Below, piece by piece: positions 49,020-62,242 of a stretch of DNA of 64,000 nt. This DNA comes from Fasciola hepatica (taxonomy: Eukaryota > Platyhelminthes > Trematoda > Plagiorchiida > Fasciolidae), in contig CANUEZ040000062.1 of assembly GCA_948099385.1 (NCBI GenBank), forward strand, positions 4,643,501 through 4,707,500, written 5' to 3'. The notes under the pieces were generated by a model. The model saw only the letters and a program-made list of their open reading frames with translations, was not told the DNA's origin and did not search any database. The position numbers and the translations under genes are program-made. The first letter of the stretch is position 1. The number at the start of each line of letters is the position of its first letter.

Positions 49020-51570
49020 ATGTTTTCGCACTTTGTGATGGGCTGTTCACGCGTAGCATTGTGGCACTGGACAGGTTTATGGCCAAGTCAATTTCTCTCG
49101 CGGGAATGTGCGGTGAATAAAATACCAAGTAAAAGGTCATCAGTACTTGGACTGCATTCCGGTTAGTGTGCTTACTCTTTGGGGCGTTACTTGACATAAA
49201 GTTAGACAGTCTTTTTCTGTTGTTGTGAAACCACAATTAAATCAGATTAATAAACGGCAAAGGAATTGAATTTTTTGCTCACATCTCATTCTTCTAAGTT
49301 TTAAGTCGGAGCATTTACAACTCATTGAAGCTCCGTCATACACAAGTCGTCTGTTGGTTGACAAACGTTCGCTGACATTCGAATAACATCACGTTACGGA
49401 TTACAGTCGATTCTCGACCTATCTGGAATTTCATGATCTATTTTCTTGTTTCTCCTGAGTTGAATGAATTTCGATCGTGCCTTTTATATTTCTTTTTGCC
49501 CTGAGAAAAACCTACTCATATGTGAGATAGGACGATTGTACTGGTAATTTTCGTGGCTAAATATTGCGAATGATAGAACATCAAGAGTCATCCTCATGCA
49601 TTGGTGCTTACTTACTTTCGCACAGTCCCAGAAAGGTGCAAGTTTCGCGAATTGGTGAATTTTAACACCGTTGGTTCACACGTCCAAGGTGCTCACTGAC
49701 AGTCTCCAATATTGCTCATCCTCCTAGCATTAGGATTTATACAACTCTGGCCGTGAACAACCAGTATTCTGTTCACATTGCATCACAGTGCTGCCTATTG
49801 GTTCATGAATTCACACGTGTTTTCAAATCTACAGTCAAGCTCAGAGTATAAAATCTCCTACTCTTGATTCCTCTCCAGCTAGGTGGTATCAAAATAGCTA
49901 TGAACATTCTAGTCTTCACACAGCACTCTAGTTATTTCTTCCCTTGAACAGTGGAATCTCGAACAATCAACCCTCCCTTCACGCGTTTCCATCCAATTTT
50001 GCAGACCTTTACCACGCCCAGCGTTACTATTCTGTAGGAATGTGCCAGCTGGCTATTCATTTAGTGAAATCTTTTCTGGCTTTTCGAATCATTTCTTCAT
50101 CGTAAGCAACACCGTTCTCTACACCGTGTGGGCCTCGTGATTAGGAAATTGATTCGAAAAATATTTGAACTTAGTATGTCAGATATGAACTTCACATGAA
50201 CTGTCTATATCAGATTCATTTTCCCGCACAACGCGCTTTTTTCTTCATAAGTTGTCCCGAAATACCTAGCTGGTACCTTTTTTTCTGCCTCCGATAAACC
50301 ATGGCTGTTTTAACTGCTCTACATGCCATCTATGGGCGATTTTGCAAGTTCTTACATGAACCAAAAAAAAAAGCCTTCTCCGTCCTCTCAGAAGTTACTG
50401 GGTTAGGCATTATCACTCTTCAGTTGTGCTCATTTTTAACCTCCATAGTTCGATTCAGTTGTTTTCGCCTTGTCTCCTCGAGAATACACATACTTTTGGT
50501 TTTTAACCGTATCACTAAAATTCCCCACCAGTCAGAAACCACCCGCAGGTGCTAAGGTATGCGGATATGGAATTTCCAGGCAAAAAGAATGCAGTTTACG
50601 ACCGCTTTATGGTGCGGTGATTAATGAGTGCAAACTGGCGAGTACGGAGACGAGCAGAACCACCACAGTTAGCCTATGACCAACCTAGTCGGTTCTCGAA
50701 AATCGATTCTCGTCGTTTGTCCGGTAATCCAGATATGCTCTAATCCGGTGCTATCTTTGTGTGAACTCGTTTGTCCCTATGTGATTCATTGATTGTGGTC
50801 GCAAGACGCATGAAGGTCATTAGTGTTTAAACGTTGGTGCCTTCGAACTGTTACTCGAATCTGGTTGGAATAACAAAGAAGCAATACTGTTATAAGGTTT
50901 TGATTTTTAGGTGCGTGACATTAGCACATGAAATGTGGATATACTACAATGGTTGGTATGTTTGTTGCGTATACTCCGGTTCAGAATTTGTCGTGCTTGC
51001 AATAATCGCTGAAGCCGATGTTGGTAGGAAGATGACTAAGGGTGGTCAATGCGTTCGGAGGCATAAGAGGATGAGAACATCAACCGTTGGATTTGACCGT
51101 GCCGGATGTGCTAGAACCCCCATGGTTAGTGATCCCGATTGCCACCTACCGTGTTTGTTTGCTCTGTGTTGTATTCTTGCCAGTTCTGGTGTTTAGTATA
51201 TTCATGTATTTTTATCGCATAGAATAAAGCCAAATTTCATCAAAAAATCGTGTTCCAGTGGTCGATGGTGTCCCTGGAAAGTACTGTCAAAGGCAGTCAA
51301 ACTACACGCTAACTGGAAAATACCCCCTGAGAATCCAACTCAAGCAAGTAATCAATGCGTGGATTGTGAACTGTCAGATCTCCGCCCTTTCACAGTCCCC
51401 TTTATAACTCAACTGGAATGGTGTATACAATGTAAAAATGGGAATTTCGTCCATCCATGCGTTTCAGTACCCAATAAAGCTGAAATATTTCCACTTTGAT
51501 ACTGTCCCAATTATAATCTCATCTCTGAAGGCTTCCTTTCACCCACCGGGAAATTCCCATCAATACGGAC
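49020..51570. other. No gene recognised; short repeat echo at 49845-49870
   Basis: GTATAAAATCTCCTACTCTT near 49848 matches the SINE-like 3' block seen at 36.9 and 45.1 kb. Otherwise only short open stretches are seen; the one at 50834-51196 has no recognisable domain. Confidence 0.3.
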
Positions 51571-51576
51571 CGAGTA

Positions 51577-51637
51577 TTTGTTTGTTTGTTTGTTTGTTTG
51601 TTTGTTTGTTTGTTTGTTTGTTTGTTTGTTTGTTTGT
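51577..51637. repeat. (TTTG)n microsatellite
   Basis: About 15 TTTG units followed by a short GT/GA run. Confidence 0.96.
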
Positions 51638-51746
51638 GCGTGTGTGTGAGAGAGAGCTCAAAATACGGTCGGAATCTGTTTCGTTAACTTTAGGTTTTCC
51701 GGTTCGTTGGATGTTTTCGGAGTCGTCTGTTTCTCTTGCTGGTTTG

Positions 51747-51752
51747 TTTATT
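51747..51752 (-). promoter_or_regulatory. Candidate polyadenylation signal AATAAA
   Basis: The reverse complement of TTTATT, about 80 nt beyond the stop of the candidate antisense terminal exon. The hexamer is common in AT-rich DNA, so it supports the exon only by position. Confidence 0.3.
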
Positions 51753-51833
51753 GAATTGTGATTTCGATATGCAGGTGAGTGTCGTCATGACAACGCATTT
51801 ACTACATTGAACGTGGATCTTCACTGTACTCAT

Positions 51834-52037
51834 TTAGCCCATAGTCATCCCATTTTTAACTGCTTTTACCATCTCATTTACTTTTTCCGTGTATCCATCA
51901 TTTTTGCAAAAAACGATTGTATTATAGCCAGCTAGTTGAACGTCAGCAACCGGAATATTCATTAATTTTTTCAGGCGCCTCCCCGTGTGACATGTATGAA
52001 GTAAAGGAGCGTGTGGGCAGTTCACCTCGGTGCATCT
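51834..52037 (-). CDS. Candidate terminal exon of an antisense gene, unknown protein
   Basis: On the reverse strand the acceptor GTAAAATACAG (ending at 52038) opens a phase-0 frame of 67 codons to a TAA at 51834. The peptide begins RCTEVNCPHAPLLHTCHTG, continues RRLKKLMNIPVADVQLAGYN, and ends TEKVNEMVKAVKNGMTMG. Cys and His residues cluster at the start. An AATAAA lies about 80 nt past the stop (complement of 51747-51752). Acceptor, open frame, stop and polyadenylation signal together make a plausible 3' exon. The frame is also open a little upstream of the acceptor, so the start is not certain. No family is recognised. Confidence 0.38.
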   Translation of the reverse strand, partial: RCTEVNCPHAPLLHTCHTGRRLKKLMNIPVADVQLAGYNTIVFCKNDGYTEKVNEMVKAVKNGMTMG

Positions 52038-52089
52038 CTGTATTTTACAGTGAAATAAGTTATTGATACTAACATTTATCATCACATAA

Positions 52090-55000
52090 AGGGAATAAAG
52101 TCAGCAGGAAGGTTCTTTTCTCTCTTAAGTAACAAGAATCAAAATGAAACCCAGAAATAACCAGTTACTTATAACTCATAGAAATCGATACAAGCATTGA
52201 AAAAGTGCGGTACTCTCGGCTTCAGTGTGCCTTACCGCGAGCTATTTACAATTAATTGTAAATGCACAAAGTGAAAACGCTCGTTTACACAAAAGCATTG
52301 CCTCAACAGTTTGTGTGTAATAATACTCTTCTTCTTAATCAATTAGTGACCAGTTCGTTTGAATGACATCTGGTGAATGATTGAAGAATTTGTCGTGCTT
52401 CACGAACCCTGCATACACCTCTGAAAAACCTTGAAGGCACTCACCATGCATCCGTCTAATCAGGAATCCCTACTGCGACTCGAACCACGTCTGTGTGATT
52501 GTAAGTCCCGCATTGTATCGCTGGGTGGGTTGAGCATCAACGGTTACTTGCTACAGGTCACCAGTATTTGTTATACCACCCATCCATCCTTCACACGAAG
52601 CAATTGATTTTCATTAAGATTCTTCCAAGGGTAAACATGCTGCTGAAATATTTAAACATGCACCTTCTAAACGAGAAGAAGGCGATGTCGATAACGTGTT
52701 TTCGGTGGAAAAATTCTAAATAACCGACCATTCATTTGCCGTCGGTAACCGTTCTTAAGATAATTCTACAATCAAATGACTCTGAAGAGTCTGTGACACC
52801 GCAGCAGATATTCGATGGCTTGTTCCTTGATTAGAATGATTGGTTTCAGTTCCACCTGGTCTCATTATCAAAGTCAGTACTATGGCGAGATCAACTGGCA
52901 TTGTGATCTTTGTGCTGCTTATCCATTTTTTCGTGTCAAATGAAGTCAGGGAATTCATTCATCCCGACTTCACCGATCTTCAAAAATACAAAATAAGCGG
53001 GTATTTCTCATCAGAAATCCGATTCACCGTAAAGCAGAATAGACTGAACGGTTAATGTAATAGATGACAATTTCGGATTTCATTTAAGTTCTTAGTCAAC
53101 ATCATGGAAAGTTCATTCCAGCACTTGTTTCTGGAACCGTAAATATCTAGTTTTCCATCTGGTTTCAAAATGTGCTTCGGTCGTCTGCTATTTATCCAAA
53201 CAGAAAAGATGAGTCAAAGAGAATAGCTGTTGACTTCTGTGCCTCTATCAACATGCGGCCAATGACTGACGTGCAATGTACCCCTTTCGCGGTGTTTTTA
53301 CAATCGACTAAGCTAGTTCATGAGGTGATCAACATGGCGACCAATCAAATCAGCTTTCACCGACTACCGATGTCGCTTGAAACCAGTCAGGTTACTATTC
53401 TTCACAGGGTAAGGTTCGAACGGTTTGCTACGATGGTTACCCGTCAGGATTTATCCGACGGCATAGCAAGCCGACGCCACTGAAAACCCTGGTCAAATCA
53501 GTTGCAAAACTGGAGCTAAACCTGAAATTTCAGAACGACCAGGGTACCCCCCGGTGAAAAACGTGCCTTTCTCAAACCGTAAAATTTACTGTAATCTGCG
53601 TATTCGAACGTTGGTGCGTAACTTCGTACATCGGGAGAAAAGAGCATGACCGTGTGGCAGAACACATTCCAAGTTGATTCGTTGAAACGATCAACACGGA
53701 GGCAGTGTAAGGCGAATGACGTACAAAACATCGGCATCATCAATAGAAAGACATCTTAGCAACAAAGCACAAGGCCGACCGCCACAAATCATTTTGGATA
53801 TTGTACCAACTTGAGTTCCCGATTGTTGAGGTACGCGAAGGCCATATCAATCAACAGATGGCAGCCCACCATTTGCCAAAAAAGGACGTTTATGTCAGCC
53901 TGTCTCTGCCTTGGTGACGGAATTTGAATTACATGTTGATGTCTGTATATTTCCCTTGAAGTAGTACTATATATACTCGCCAATCTGCAGTAGGCTCTAG
54001 TTGAAATGTTGCAAAATGATTCCAAAAATAAATCGTGCAATCTAGCGACTCTGTTTTTGCAAAATCATATCAGGAAAAAAATGTTTCAAGTTTATTTTAC
54101 TTGCCACAGGTAAACAATTGAGCAAAGCGTGACAGCTGAGAATCTGGTTACAGCAACACATATTCACACTAATGATGGTTTGTGGTTATTTGGGAATATA
54201 TCCTTATGGATTTGGTGTCGTGTCAGAATAGACGTTTGCTGTCTCGTATATTTTCGATGAAGTTTAAAGAACCTAAGTCAAGCGCAAGAATTTCATCATT
54301 AAACAGAATCATTGCAATCGCAATTCAGGTTATTCTCTGCCCGGTAGCCTTGCCATCCCCACCACGACTTGAGAACAAGTGTGCACTATGACCACGTGAC
54401 AGTCTGCAATGGTCACCTTTGTCTAGGATAACAACGACCCCTGCGTGCACAGCCAGGACGGATTTGGTTCAATGGATTTCCCCGGGTACCTGCCATCCGT
54501 CCCAATGGTTTCGACAGTTGGTGTCAATTTTTATTTCCCATTTCTTCACGTCTGACTGAATGCGGGCCCATTGTGAGCGGTCAGTTCATGAGGTACTATG
54601 GGAAGAACCGAAATTTCATAGGCCAGTCTGAAGAATCTCGTAATCAGATCACTAGCAGTTATTTCCAGCAGTTTCTAATCGTGCTCCTAAAACCCATATC
54701 GTTTACGTAGTAATGCAACTGATCAGTCATTTACTGGACTGAACTGTAGATCGACGCTACCCAATTTTAACGGAGATGGAGTTGTGGTCATATGACTCAT
54801 TCATTATGACAGTATCATCTGATCCAATCAAAGGCTAACCAGCTGCACTATGATGCCATCTTTATAATTCGTAAGAGCTCAGTTGAGAATAATTGGGTAC
54901 AATTATTTGCTCTCCAATGTCTTTTCGACAAGATCGCCATGGGGGAACATAAGTCCCCACGGTGATTTGCCTAGTTACTTGTCTTCGATTTGCAAAAAAT

Positions 55001-55330
55001 AGACTGGGAAAGATCATGGAGAAATATGTTCCCATTGTACCCCAATTTCTGTTTTATTTTCTCTTTTTTAGCACAACTGTAACTTGCACCACTTAGATTA
55101 ACAAAAGAAAACTGGGTAATATAATGAGTTCGTTCTTCCCTCCCATCCATATTTTGTAGTTGGTTTATGCATAATTATTTCCAAACACCGTAACCAATTC
55201 CACCAGTGAATTATCTCGGCATTGTTTTTTTCTGCTGAAAGGATACTATTCAGAGGTTTTGACTACTGAGCCCATAGAGGTTCGGCGTGTTCGTGAATCG
55301 ATTTATGGAAACCGGTTAGGCTGCCTCAGT
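52090..55330. other. No confident gene; several unassigned minus-strand open stretches
   Basis: A B-box-like GTGGTTCGAGTCGC is present on the reverse strand at about 52473-52487, a possible tRNA-derived repeat. Minus-strand open stretches at 53743-53516 (FEYADYSKFYGLRKARFSPGG) and 54040-53789 (REIYRHQHVIQIPSPRQRQ, then WQMVGCHLLIDMAFAYLNN) look protein-like but have no recognised family or secure borders. Confidence 0.25.
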
Positions 55331-55338
55331 GACCAAAC

Positions 55339-55696
55339 TCACCAATAAATCTTTTGAGCGATTAACACGTGTTCTGTCGTGACCTTTTGTGTTCTGCGCA
55401 AGCGTTGTTTTCTATTGATAGGCTGCCACCTTTCTATCTTTTCTCCATTGTAATCTGAACATGTGTGTCCGTGACCTGCATTTTCTTCTCGCTTGTTGAT
55501 CTTGAGCTGATCGATAACCTGAAGGTCGCGGGTGAGTGATCTCATACACATACCTGTAGTTTTTTTGTTTTTTCTCCAACCGGACGTGACCACAAACTTC
55601 CATTGAGAAAGAAATCCACGCGTGAACATTTTTCACCGTTTCTTTTTCTACGGTTTTGCTGTTAGACCAGAGAACATGCAAAAACGAGTGCGACAC
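55339..55696 (-). other. Unassigned minus-strand overlapping open stretches
   Basis: Two frames of the reverse strand are open here for about 95 codons each. One reads YEITHPRPSGYRSAQDQQ then MFRLQWRKDRKVAAYQ to a stop. Basic composition, no domain recognised. Two frames open together often means chance or a remnant. Confidence 0.15.
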
Positions 55697-56129
55697 TCAT
55701 TTTGACTGTTCAAGGGACATTTTGGATAGTTCCGTCAATTCCCGTGTTTGGAACAGAAATATTATTGCCGGTTGCGCACGCATGCGCGTTTATACGATGT
55801 TTTCGATGGAAGCCAATACTCTGGATCATAGAGTTTATGGGGAACCTTGTATTCCAAGTCAGTAAATCTTCGTGATTATAAAGCTCACTCCTGGTCTCAA
55901 GCTGTCAAATAGCACCGGGCTCTCATGACAGAATCAATCAGTGCTTCATTACTCGAAATGTGATTGGACTGGAATGGTAAACTAATCATTGAATCGTACT
56001 CATTCACATGGATTATACAGAAAACATAACGTAGAAGTATCTTCGAACTTATAACCGAAGAGAATAAGCAATCTATTGCGTGATAGTTTCCGCATTTTTT
56101 CAGATTCGGAATTAACAGTTCACATGCAG

Positions 56130-56410
56130 TTCCAAGCATATATATGATACATAATATGATTCATCCTGCAGTGTGAACGCTCACCTCACCAATGAAGACT
56201 ATGGGATTAGTGTAAAGTTAGTTCATCCTTGTTAGGAATCGTTAGCAGTGCACATCCACCGAGCCCCCAAGGGGATTCGGAACCCTGGGGCGAACGGCTT
56301 CTCAGGCTGGCTGTACAGTGCTTCCATGGTTTCAGTAGTGAAACGAGCGTTGATACTGTATGATAAGTCGTATTATGTAAAGTCAAAACTCCTACCACTT
56401 ATGCCAATGT
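56130..56410. repeat. Inverted pair of SINE-like repeats
   Basis: 56286-56410 reads forward like the repeat at 36860-36975: CAGTGCTTCCATGGTTTCAGTAGTG, then GTATGATAAGTCGTATTATG, then ACTCCTACCACTT. 56285-56130 read on the reverse strand also matches it: GGGGGCTCGGTGGATGTGCACTGCT, later TGCAGGATGAATCATATTATG. The two copies therefore abut in opposite orientation around 56285. Confidence 0.6.
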
Positions 56411-56419
56411 TTATATTAG

Positions 56420-57263
56420 TTATTATAGCCCCTAACGAGAATCCAGAGCATCTGCTGTTATCGATGGATAACACGATTATCGTGCTAGTTCCAAATGGAG
56501 AAAGCTTGGTCAACCGAAATAATTCGATACTCATGTGATCAACTTTACGAAAGAGAGCGATGCCACAAACGCGAACATTATTACTAAAGATGCACAATAA
56601 TTCCCCTTTGGATAGTGCTGATGGTCCTATGGCTACCAGCATTTCAGATTACCATGACACAGATACACTTTCCGTGTAAAAAATCTGTATAAACGTGCGC
56701 ATAGCCACTTGCGTTGCTACCTCTACTATCTGGATTATAGTTCCTTGCCGCTTGAATTGTCTATATTCAGTTCCAATAGTATAATTGTCACGTGTTTAGG
56801 TTTTGCTCTTCCATCCCTGTCGGCTGGTAACCATGGTATTCGTACCGCACAATTCCATCCGGGACGATGTGATATGGTGGCTACTGAAACTGCTAAAAAT
56901 CCATGCATATTTAGAGCAAGTGACGTCTAGAACTGTACAACAATATCCATAAAAGTTGATTAGGGACTAATAATTAATAACGGAATAATAGACAGCTTGA
57001 ACATCAGTGTTTGCCAGGAAACGTTGGCAATGATTTTACGGCAGCAGATTTGATTAAAACGTGCTTTTGCTTGTATAAATGTGTGATACAGCGATTGATA
57101 TCATCGGGTTCCGAATTGAACGCTTCTACACAACTATCATTGATAATTGATTTTGCTGTGTTCGTCATTCCAATGGGTCATTTCGATGTCTGTGCTTTGG
57201 TAAATGTTTGTAAACTTTTTTATTTTAATTAGTGTTTCGGCCTATTTTTAAAAGTGCCATATA

Positions 57264-57314
<51 letters not shown>

Positions 57315-58260
57315 CTTACAAATATCTTGTTTTAGTATGCACACTCGGGACCGACACACCAGGAATATGTACACGCCAAGAACAGTTCTCTGTCAGATGC
57401 GTACCGACTTAGATATTCATATATCGCGTGAATAAGTTCAGTCGGGCGAATAAAGTTGTTTTGTCTGTGATAACTTCCGAGTTGGGACAACCGGTTTGTA
57501 TATGTGCGGGTTTTTCGGTTGAGGTTCGGCGTACGTAATTTGGCGGCAGAAGGAGGTCTTGTTCATTCATGTGCTGTTTGTGTTTGTGCACACGCGGCTT
57601 TACTCTCATTTTCATGGTGAGGTCATATGCAAATATTGTGACAGCAGCTCGCGTATGACTCAGTACGGATTCGTGCACCACTCGCCGACGAGACAATGAT
57701 CTGGCGCCAGACTGCTTTAGGTAAATCACATGCACAAATACGCGAATTGTTAACATCGCTATTTGTTTACTCGCATGATCTCATGCACGCTCTTTCACTC
57801 CCGCACGAACTTCGCTTATCTTCGTTCATGCTCCTGAGGGTCATTACGGAGCATTAAAGATATTATGCCGCACTATGACAATAACTGCAATACAAGTACT
57901 GTTCTTCGTATAGTTTCGTCAGTTCTAACGACTATCTTGATCGTTGTTGTTCAACCAGGTACATACAGTGTGTTTCGAGGTCACGTTTCGTCACGTTCTG
58001 CTTTATCTCGCCTCTTTTTGAGATACGAATCAGTGTTGACAGTTCATCGCTTTGCCATGTTCAAAACCTGCCGAGCCAAATGTGAATCAGTCTGGTGTGA
58101 AATATGTTCACTTCGTCCCAGACAACAATTTGTTACACATCTTAGTACTCATTTTCAACACCGTTTTGTTTAATAAATTGTATGTGAAAGCACTGAGCAC
58201 AGCAGGAAATTGTTAAATTGAATTATGGGTACATCCCAACTGCGCTGCTTTTACCTGTGC
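56420..58260. other. No gene recognised; (AT)n at 57259-57309
   Basis: A run of about 25 AT units lies at 57259-57309. A minus-strand open stretch (57756-57409) has no recognised domain. Nothing else stands out. Confidence 0.35.
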
Positions 58261-58284
58261 ATGTTGTATTCTATGCGGTATTTC

Positions 58285-58440
58285 TGGGCACGAGGGAGGT
58301 ACCGTCCGAGGGTCGAATCCAAAGTAGGACTGAAAAGCTGAGGCCCGTTGTTGGGCTAGATTTAAGTGGGAATCACTGGCACAGTCCCTCATTTTAAGAC
58401 AGAAATGGAAGTAAGGTAACTCCCATTTTTGTACTTTAAC
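58285..58440 (+). repeat. Possible tRNA-derived SINE
   Basis: GAGGGTCGAATCC (58309-58321) is a good B box, preceded by GGCACGAGGGAGGTACC. GGCCCGTTGTTGGGCTAG follows and can form a small hairpin. The A box is weak. Confidence 0.35.
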
Positions 58441-58449
58441 TAACTAATT

Positions 58450-60780
58450 GTTAAAAAGCATATCTTTTATAATGATCACGACCGGAATTACAAATAGGTT
58501 GTACAACCCCCTCTTTCTTTCTCTCTTCATCTTCATGGGGCCAGAAACAGTTTTCCTACACTTACTAGCGCTCGCAATACTTGTCTGAAAAACTCCACTG
58601 AAGTGCTCTTAGGTTGGCGAACAGGCTAGTTTGTAGTATTGTTCTCTCATTCGATTTCATCACGATATATTGTGGCAAATTAATGCATGTAACTGACTTT
58701 ACAATCAGACAGAAGTGTTCACAAATATTGTGGTTTTAGCTTTCCCATATGGCAGCCTTCCATTGGCCGCGGCCCCCTTCCTGAGTTGTTGCACAACAAA
58801 CAAAAAAGGAAGTAAAAACAGTATTTACTACTTACTTATTTAACTAGACTGGATGCGAATTTCCGCTTGTGTAATACTCTTTTGCTGACGCATACGCGTA
58901 ATGAACAGCGCACTCGGAATATGCAAATCGTAATATTTTTATGGTTGAGGACTATGCAATTCGTAATGATGACTATTGAATCCTCCAGGCACAGTTCTTT
59001 CGTCAATCTTATTTTGATTTTTCGGTGAGGTTTCTACCCACTCCGGTACTGTCTCAGTTGTTCTAACTAAAAATGAAGATACTAAACCTACAACGTCATA
59101 AGAACGATGTTTAATCAGTTGTAGGACTGGCAATTTTCCTGATCGAATTAATCAAACTAACTGATTAAGATCGTAAGCCGACAGTTGCTATGGCACAGTT
59201 TCACAAACGATATGCTGTACCGTGCTTCAGTCTTGGTTATTGAAATGGTTCTCCGAGCAAGTTTCTTAATCTGGCTGGTAAAGTCGGTAGTTGTCCTCAA
59301 ATCTAATTTTAAATTAGTTGTGTTTTCTACATCACAGTGTATCAAAATTCAATCAGTGCTGATAACGGTGATTGCGGGCGTCTGATCGTATTCATACTTG
59401 CCGTTATTCGTGAATTTGTTTTACATGTTTACATTGTTCTTATGTATGCTAGATACTGCAAAACGTTACCCCAGTGGTCTTTGCTTCATAATATTCTTCG
59501 TTTTGCATTGCCGTTTTCGCCCAAGCCTTTTTCTAACTGTCACGCAAGGTTATTACAATTCAGCGGTGTTGCGAAACGAGGCTGTTGTTGTGATCAGCTT
59601 TTGAATTAGCGACTTCCGATTTCTCACGACTCGTTCCGTGGTAGAAATACCATCACGTTCGTAATCTTCCCAACTGTTTTTCGTTAGTCTTCTTCAACGA
59701 GTTTTCAGTCCGCGTCTTCTTGATCCTCTTCTCATTTTTCTCTTTCTCATCGTCGTCGTCATCGTCATCACCATTCCCCTCATTTGTACACATGAATCGA
59801 AAGGCATAGCTTATCTAGCAGCCCAATTTATCTGCATCACTTTTGTCACCCGTCCCTCTTGGTATATTGCACCTTCCTAGCAATGACACATCGATCCGCC
59901 ATCAACGTTCAAGACAGTCCTATTCGGATAGTGCCTAGGCCACCAGTGCATTCAGGTGAGCAACCAGTGCATCCATGCCATCAATTGGAAAGTAAACTTG
60001 AAAAAAATAAAATCAAACTAACGGCCATTGCTTGTGATACAGGGTGCTTTGCACATATACCCATGTCCCCGCTCGATCTTTCTGTTCAGTTCCGTGCTAC
60101 GTGACCTCGTCGTTCTCTCCGTTTCATTCGGTTTTTAGATCAGATGGCGCATGCCTGCTTATGAATGCGTGTATGCCCTCGTCTCTCCCTATAAACATTA
60201 TATACATCATAAAACCTTAGTGTTACTAACTCGCTTTTATTTCGCATCTTTAGTCACTTAATAACACTGTGATCCTAATGGCATGTGCGCTGTTCTACAA
60301 CTGAATGACATGGCTTACTGGATGGTGTTTGGTCGGCAATGTCCATCGCATGCTTTCCTATCATACTGCATGTGTTTCATTATATCGAGTATATTTTTAT
60401 TTACCCAATCTAACGTAACCCCTTTTGTGGTATTCTCTATTCTAATTATCTGCATTGTACTGCCTTGTGGATGTTTTCCTAATTAGCAATGTTGAAAAGA
60501 AAAGATTATTTCGGGAAAAGCATGTTTTAATTAGCAATGTGTTCGACGAATTCCATTTGGTGATCAGGTGTTTGTTCAAGGTTTTCCAATTACTTTCCCA
60601 TCATCGTGGCTAATCAGAATCCGTTTTCACTGTGGAGCCTGAGCAGTTAACTCGTCCAGTAATTTTTTGTTACACTTTTTTGTACACAGTGTGCATTTAT
60701 TTATTCGAACCTGTTTGATCTTGCATAATATTTGCTATTTATTTTGAAGCTTCTTTCATATTTCCAAATCATTCTTATGT
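58450..60780. other. No gene recognised
   Basis: Short open stretches only. A TCG/TCA-rich patch lies at about 59745-59775. No repeat named. Confidence 0.3.
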
Positions 60781-60791
60781 TTCATTTACAG

Positions 60792-60855
60792 TGTGATTCT
60801 TACTTTTTCTGCTAGTCTCGATGATGCTGTTCAGAATTCACAGGATAATCATCAG
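60792..60855 (+). CDS. Weak candidate small exon
   Basis: The acceptor TTTCATTTACAG and donor ATCAG|GTAACG frame 64 nt open only in phase 2, reading VILTFSASLDDAVQNSQDNHQ. This phase cannot follow exon 4 of the ABLIM-like gene directly. The borders are good but the peptide carries no family signal. Confidence 0.15.
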
Positions 60856-61659
60856 GTAACGATGAACAACGCTGAGGTAGACTCCGTTGTTAGCTACATT
60901 TCTCACTGTCCGGTGCGAGGAATAAGTGCCCGATATGCGGAAGTTATAAATGGTCAACTACTGCATGCTTTCCTGCTGGCCAGTAGACATAGACAATCAA
61001 CTAGTAGCCTCTGACGATCGTTCAGCAGTCTCTGGCAATCGCTTAGCATACACTGACGCCTATTTTGCGACCACAGCCTTGGGCACAGTAGCCGAACCTT
61101 TCGGTTTCATCCACACCGAATAAGGTCGCATCAAGTGTGTTTTGCTCCCGAATATGGCGCTTGGTAGACTTGTGTGGGTTACGCGAACGACTGCCTGCTT
61201 CACGCAGAATCGATCTCCATCCTTTTTCAAGTTACCAGCCGCGTGACACTTGAAATGAGGATCCCACGCACCTTCATTCTACTGTATTTTCCTCAGTTTA
61301 AGAGCCAAACACCGCAGCTGACGGGCCGTGTGCCATAGTTTAACAACCTTGCAAGGCTCTTATTCTGTGGCACAAGGCTCTTGTACCGCGGAAAATACTG
61401 TAGCCTGGTTGAATGGTTGTCCACATAACACTAGCCTAGTCAAGTTATCAGAAGGCTTACCGACCCTCGTGTGCATGGGAAACAGCAAGTATTACGGGAC
61501 GTCCATTTTGCTCAAAATCATTGGCGATGTTCTTCGGGTACGCTTGTTTTTGGTATTATTCTTTGAGGTGCTAAACTGGGATTTGCAGTACGATGATGAA
61601 ATTATTCTGGTTTTCAAATGGACGGATCATTCAACCAATACTCGTTGTCACGCCTCATA

Positions 61660-61765
61660 TTTTTCCATCCAAATTCTCAGGACCAGGCTGCCGATTATCC
61701 ATAATAGTGTGGTGGTCCTTTGAGGCTATGGGATACATCCGTTCCACTAAACTCATCCGCTAGCT
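61660..61765 (+). repeat. 3' part of the tRNA(Ser)-type SINE
   Basis: CAGGACCAGGCTGCCGATTATCCATAATAGTG, then GAGGCTATGGGATACATCCGTTCCA and ACTCATCC. This aligns at roughly three positions in four with the 3' part of the minus-strand element at 62243-62525. It explains the end of the open frame at 61328-61723. Confidence 0.55.
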
Positions 61766-62242
61766 GGCAGATCCCGCAGCTTGATATAGCATTTTACTTC
61801 CATCGTTAAGATGTGAAGTGTAGATTCGGTACTGCATTTCCCTTGACTTTAGCTTCACACCTAACGGTAGAGTAATATACGTTCGCGTGCAAGTAGGCGG
61901 CTATGTAAAAAAGGATTATTGGGTCGTGTAGAAAATGTAAGCGTTTTATGCAAGTGTTTGATCGGGGCAGCATTGCCTGTTGTCGACGCGTTTTTTAATC
62001 GAATGCAAAAAAGATAGGAAGATCCATTCAGTACTCCTCAGGCCGAATGCTTAATGAATGGGCGCACGATGCTGCTTGGGACGTCTCGCATATGACGTCC
62101 AGTTCGCAGTTACCGTCTCAAAAGATGTGAAATCAGTACAATTGATGGAGGCAGAACGAGAAGGATTGCATAAGAACGCTCGTTTCCGCTTTGGATCTGA
62201 AAGAACTCATCACTGATTGGTTAAAAACTAAAAGATATACTG

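Noticed and set aside
53400..53760. Plus-strand stretch around 53410-53570 as an exon
   Set aside because: Both strands show open stretches here but none has good borders or a recognisable family; left as unexplained sequence.
46485..59960. Shared peptide SAINV and DNA CCATCAACGT at about 46.5 and 59.9 kb as a dispersed repeat
   Set aside because: The clear match is only about 10-13 nt; flanks do not align convincingly, so chance is likely.
61328..61723. 131-codon plus-strand open frame as a gene
   Set aside because: Its last third is SINE-derived and the rest has no recognisable domain or splice support.
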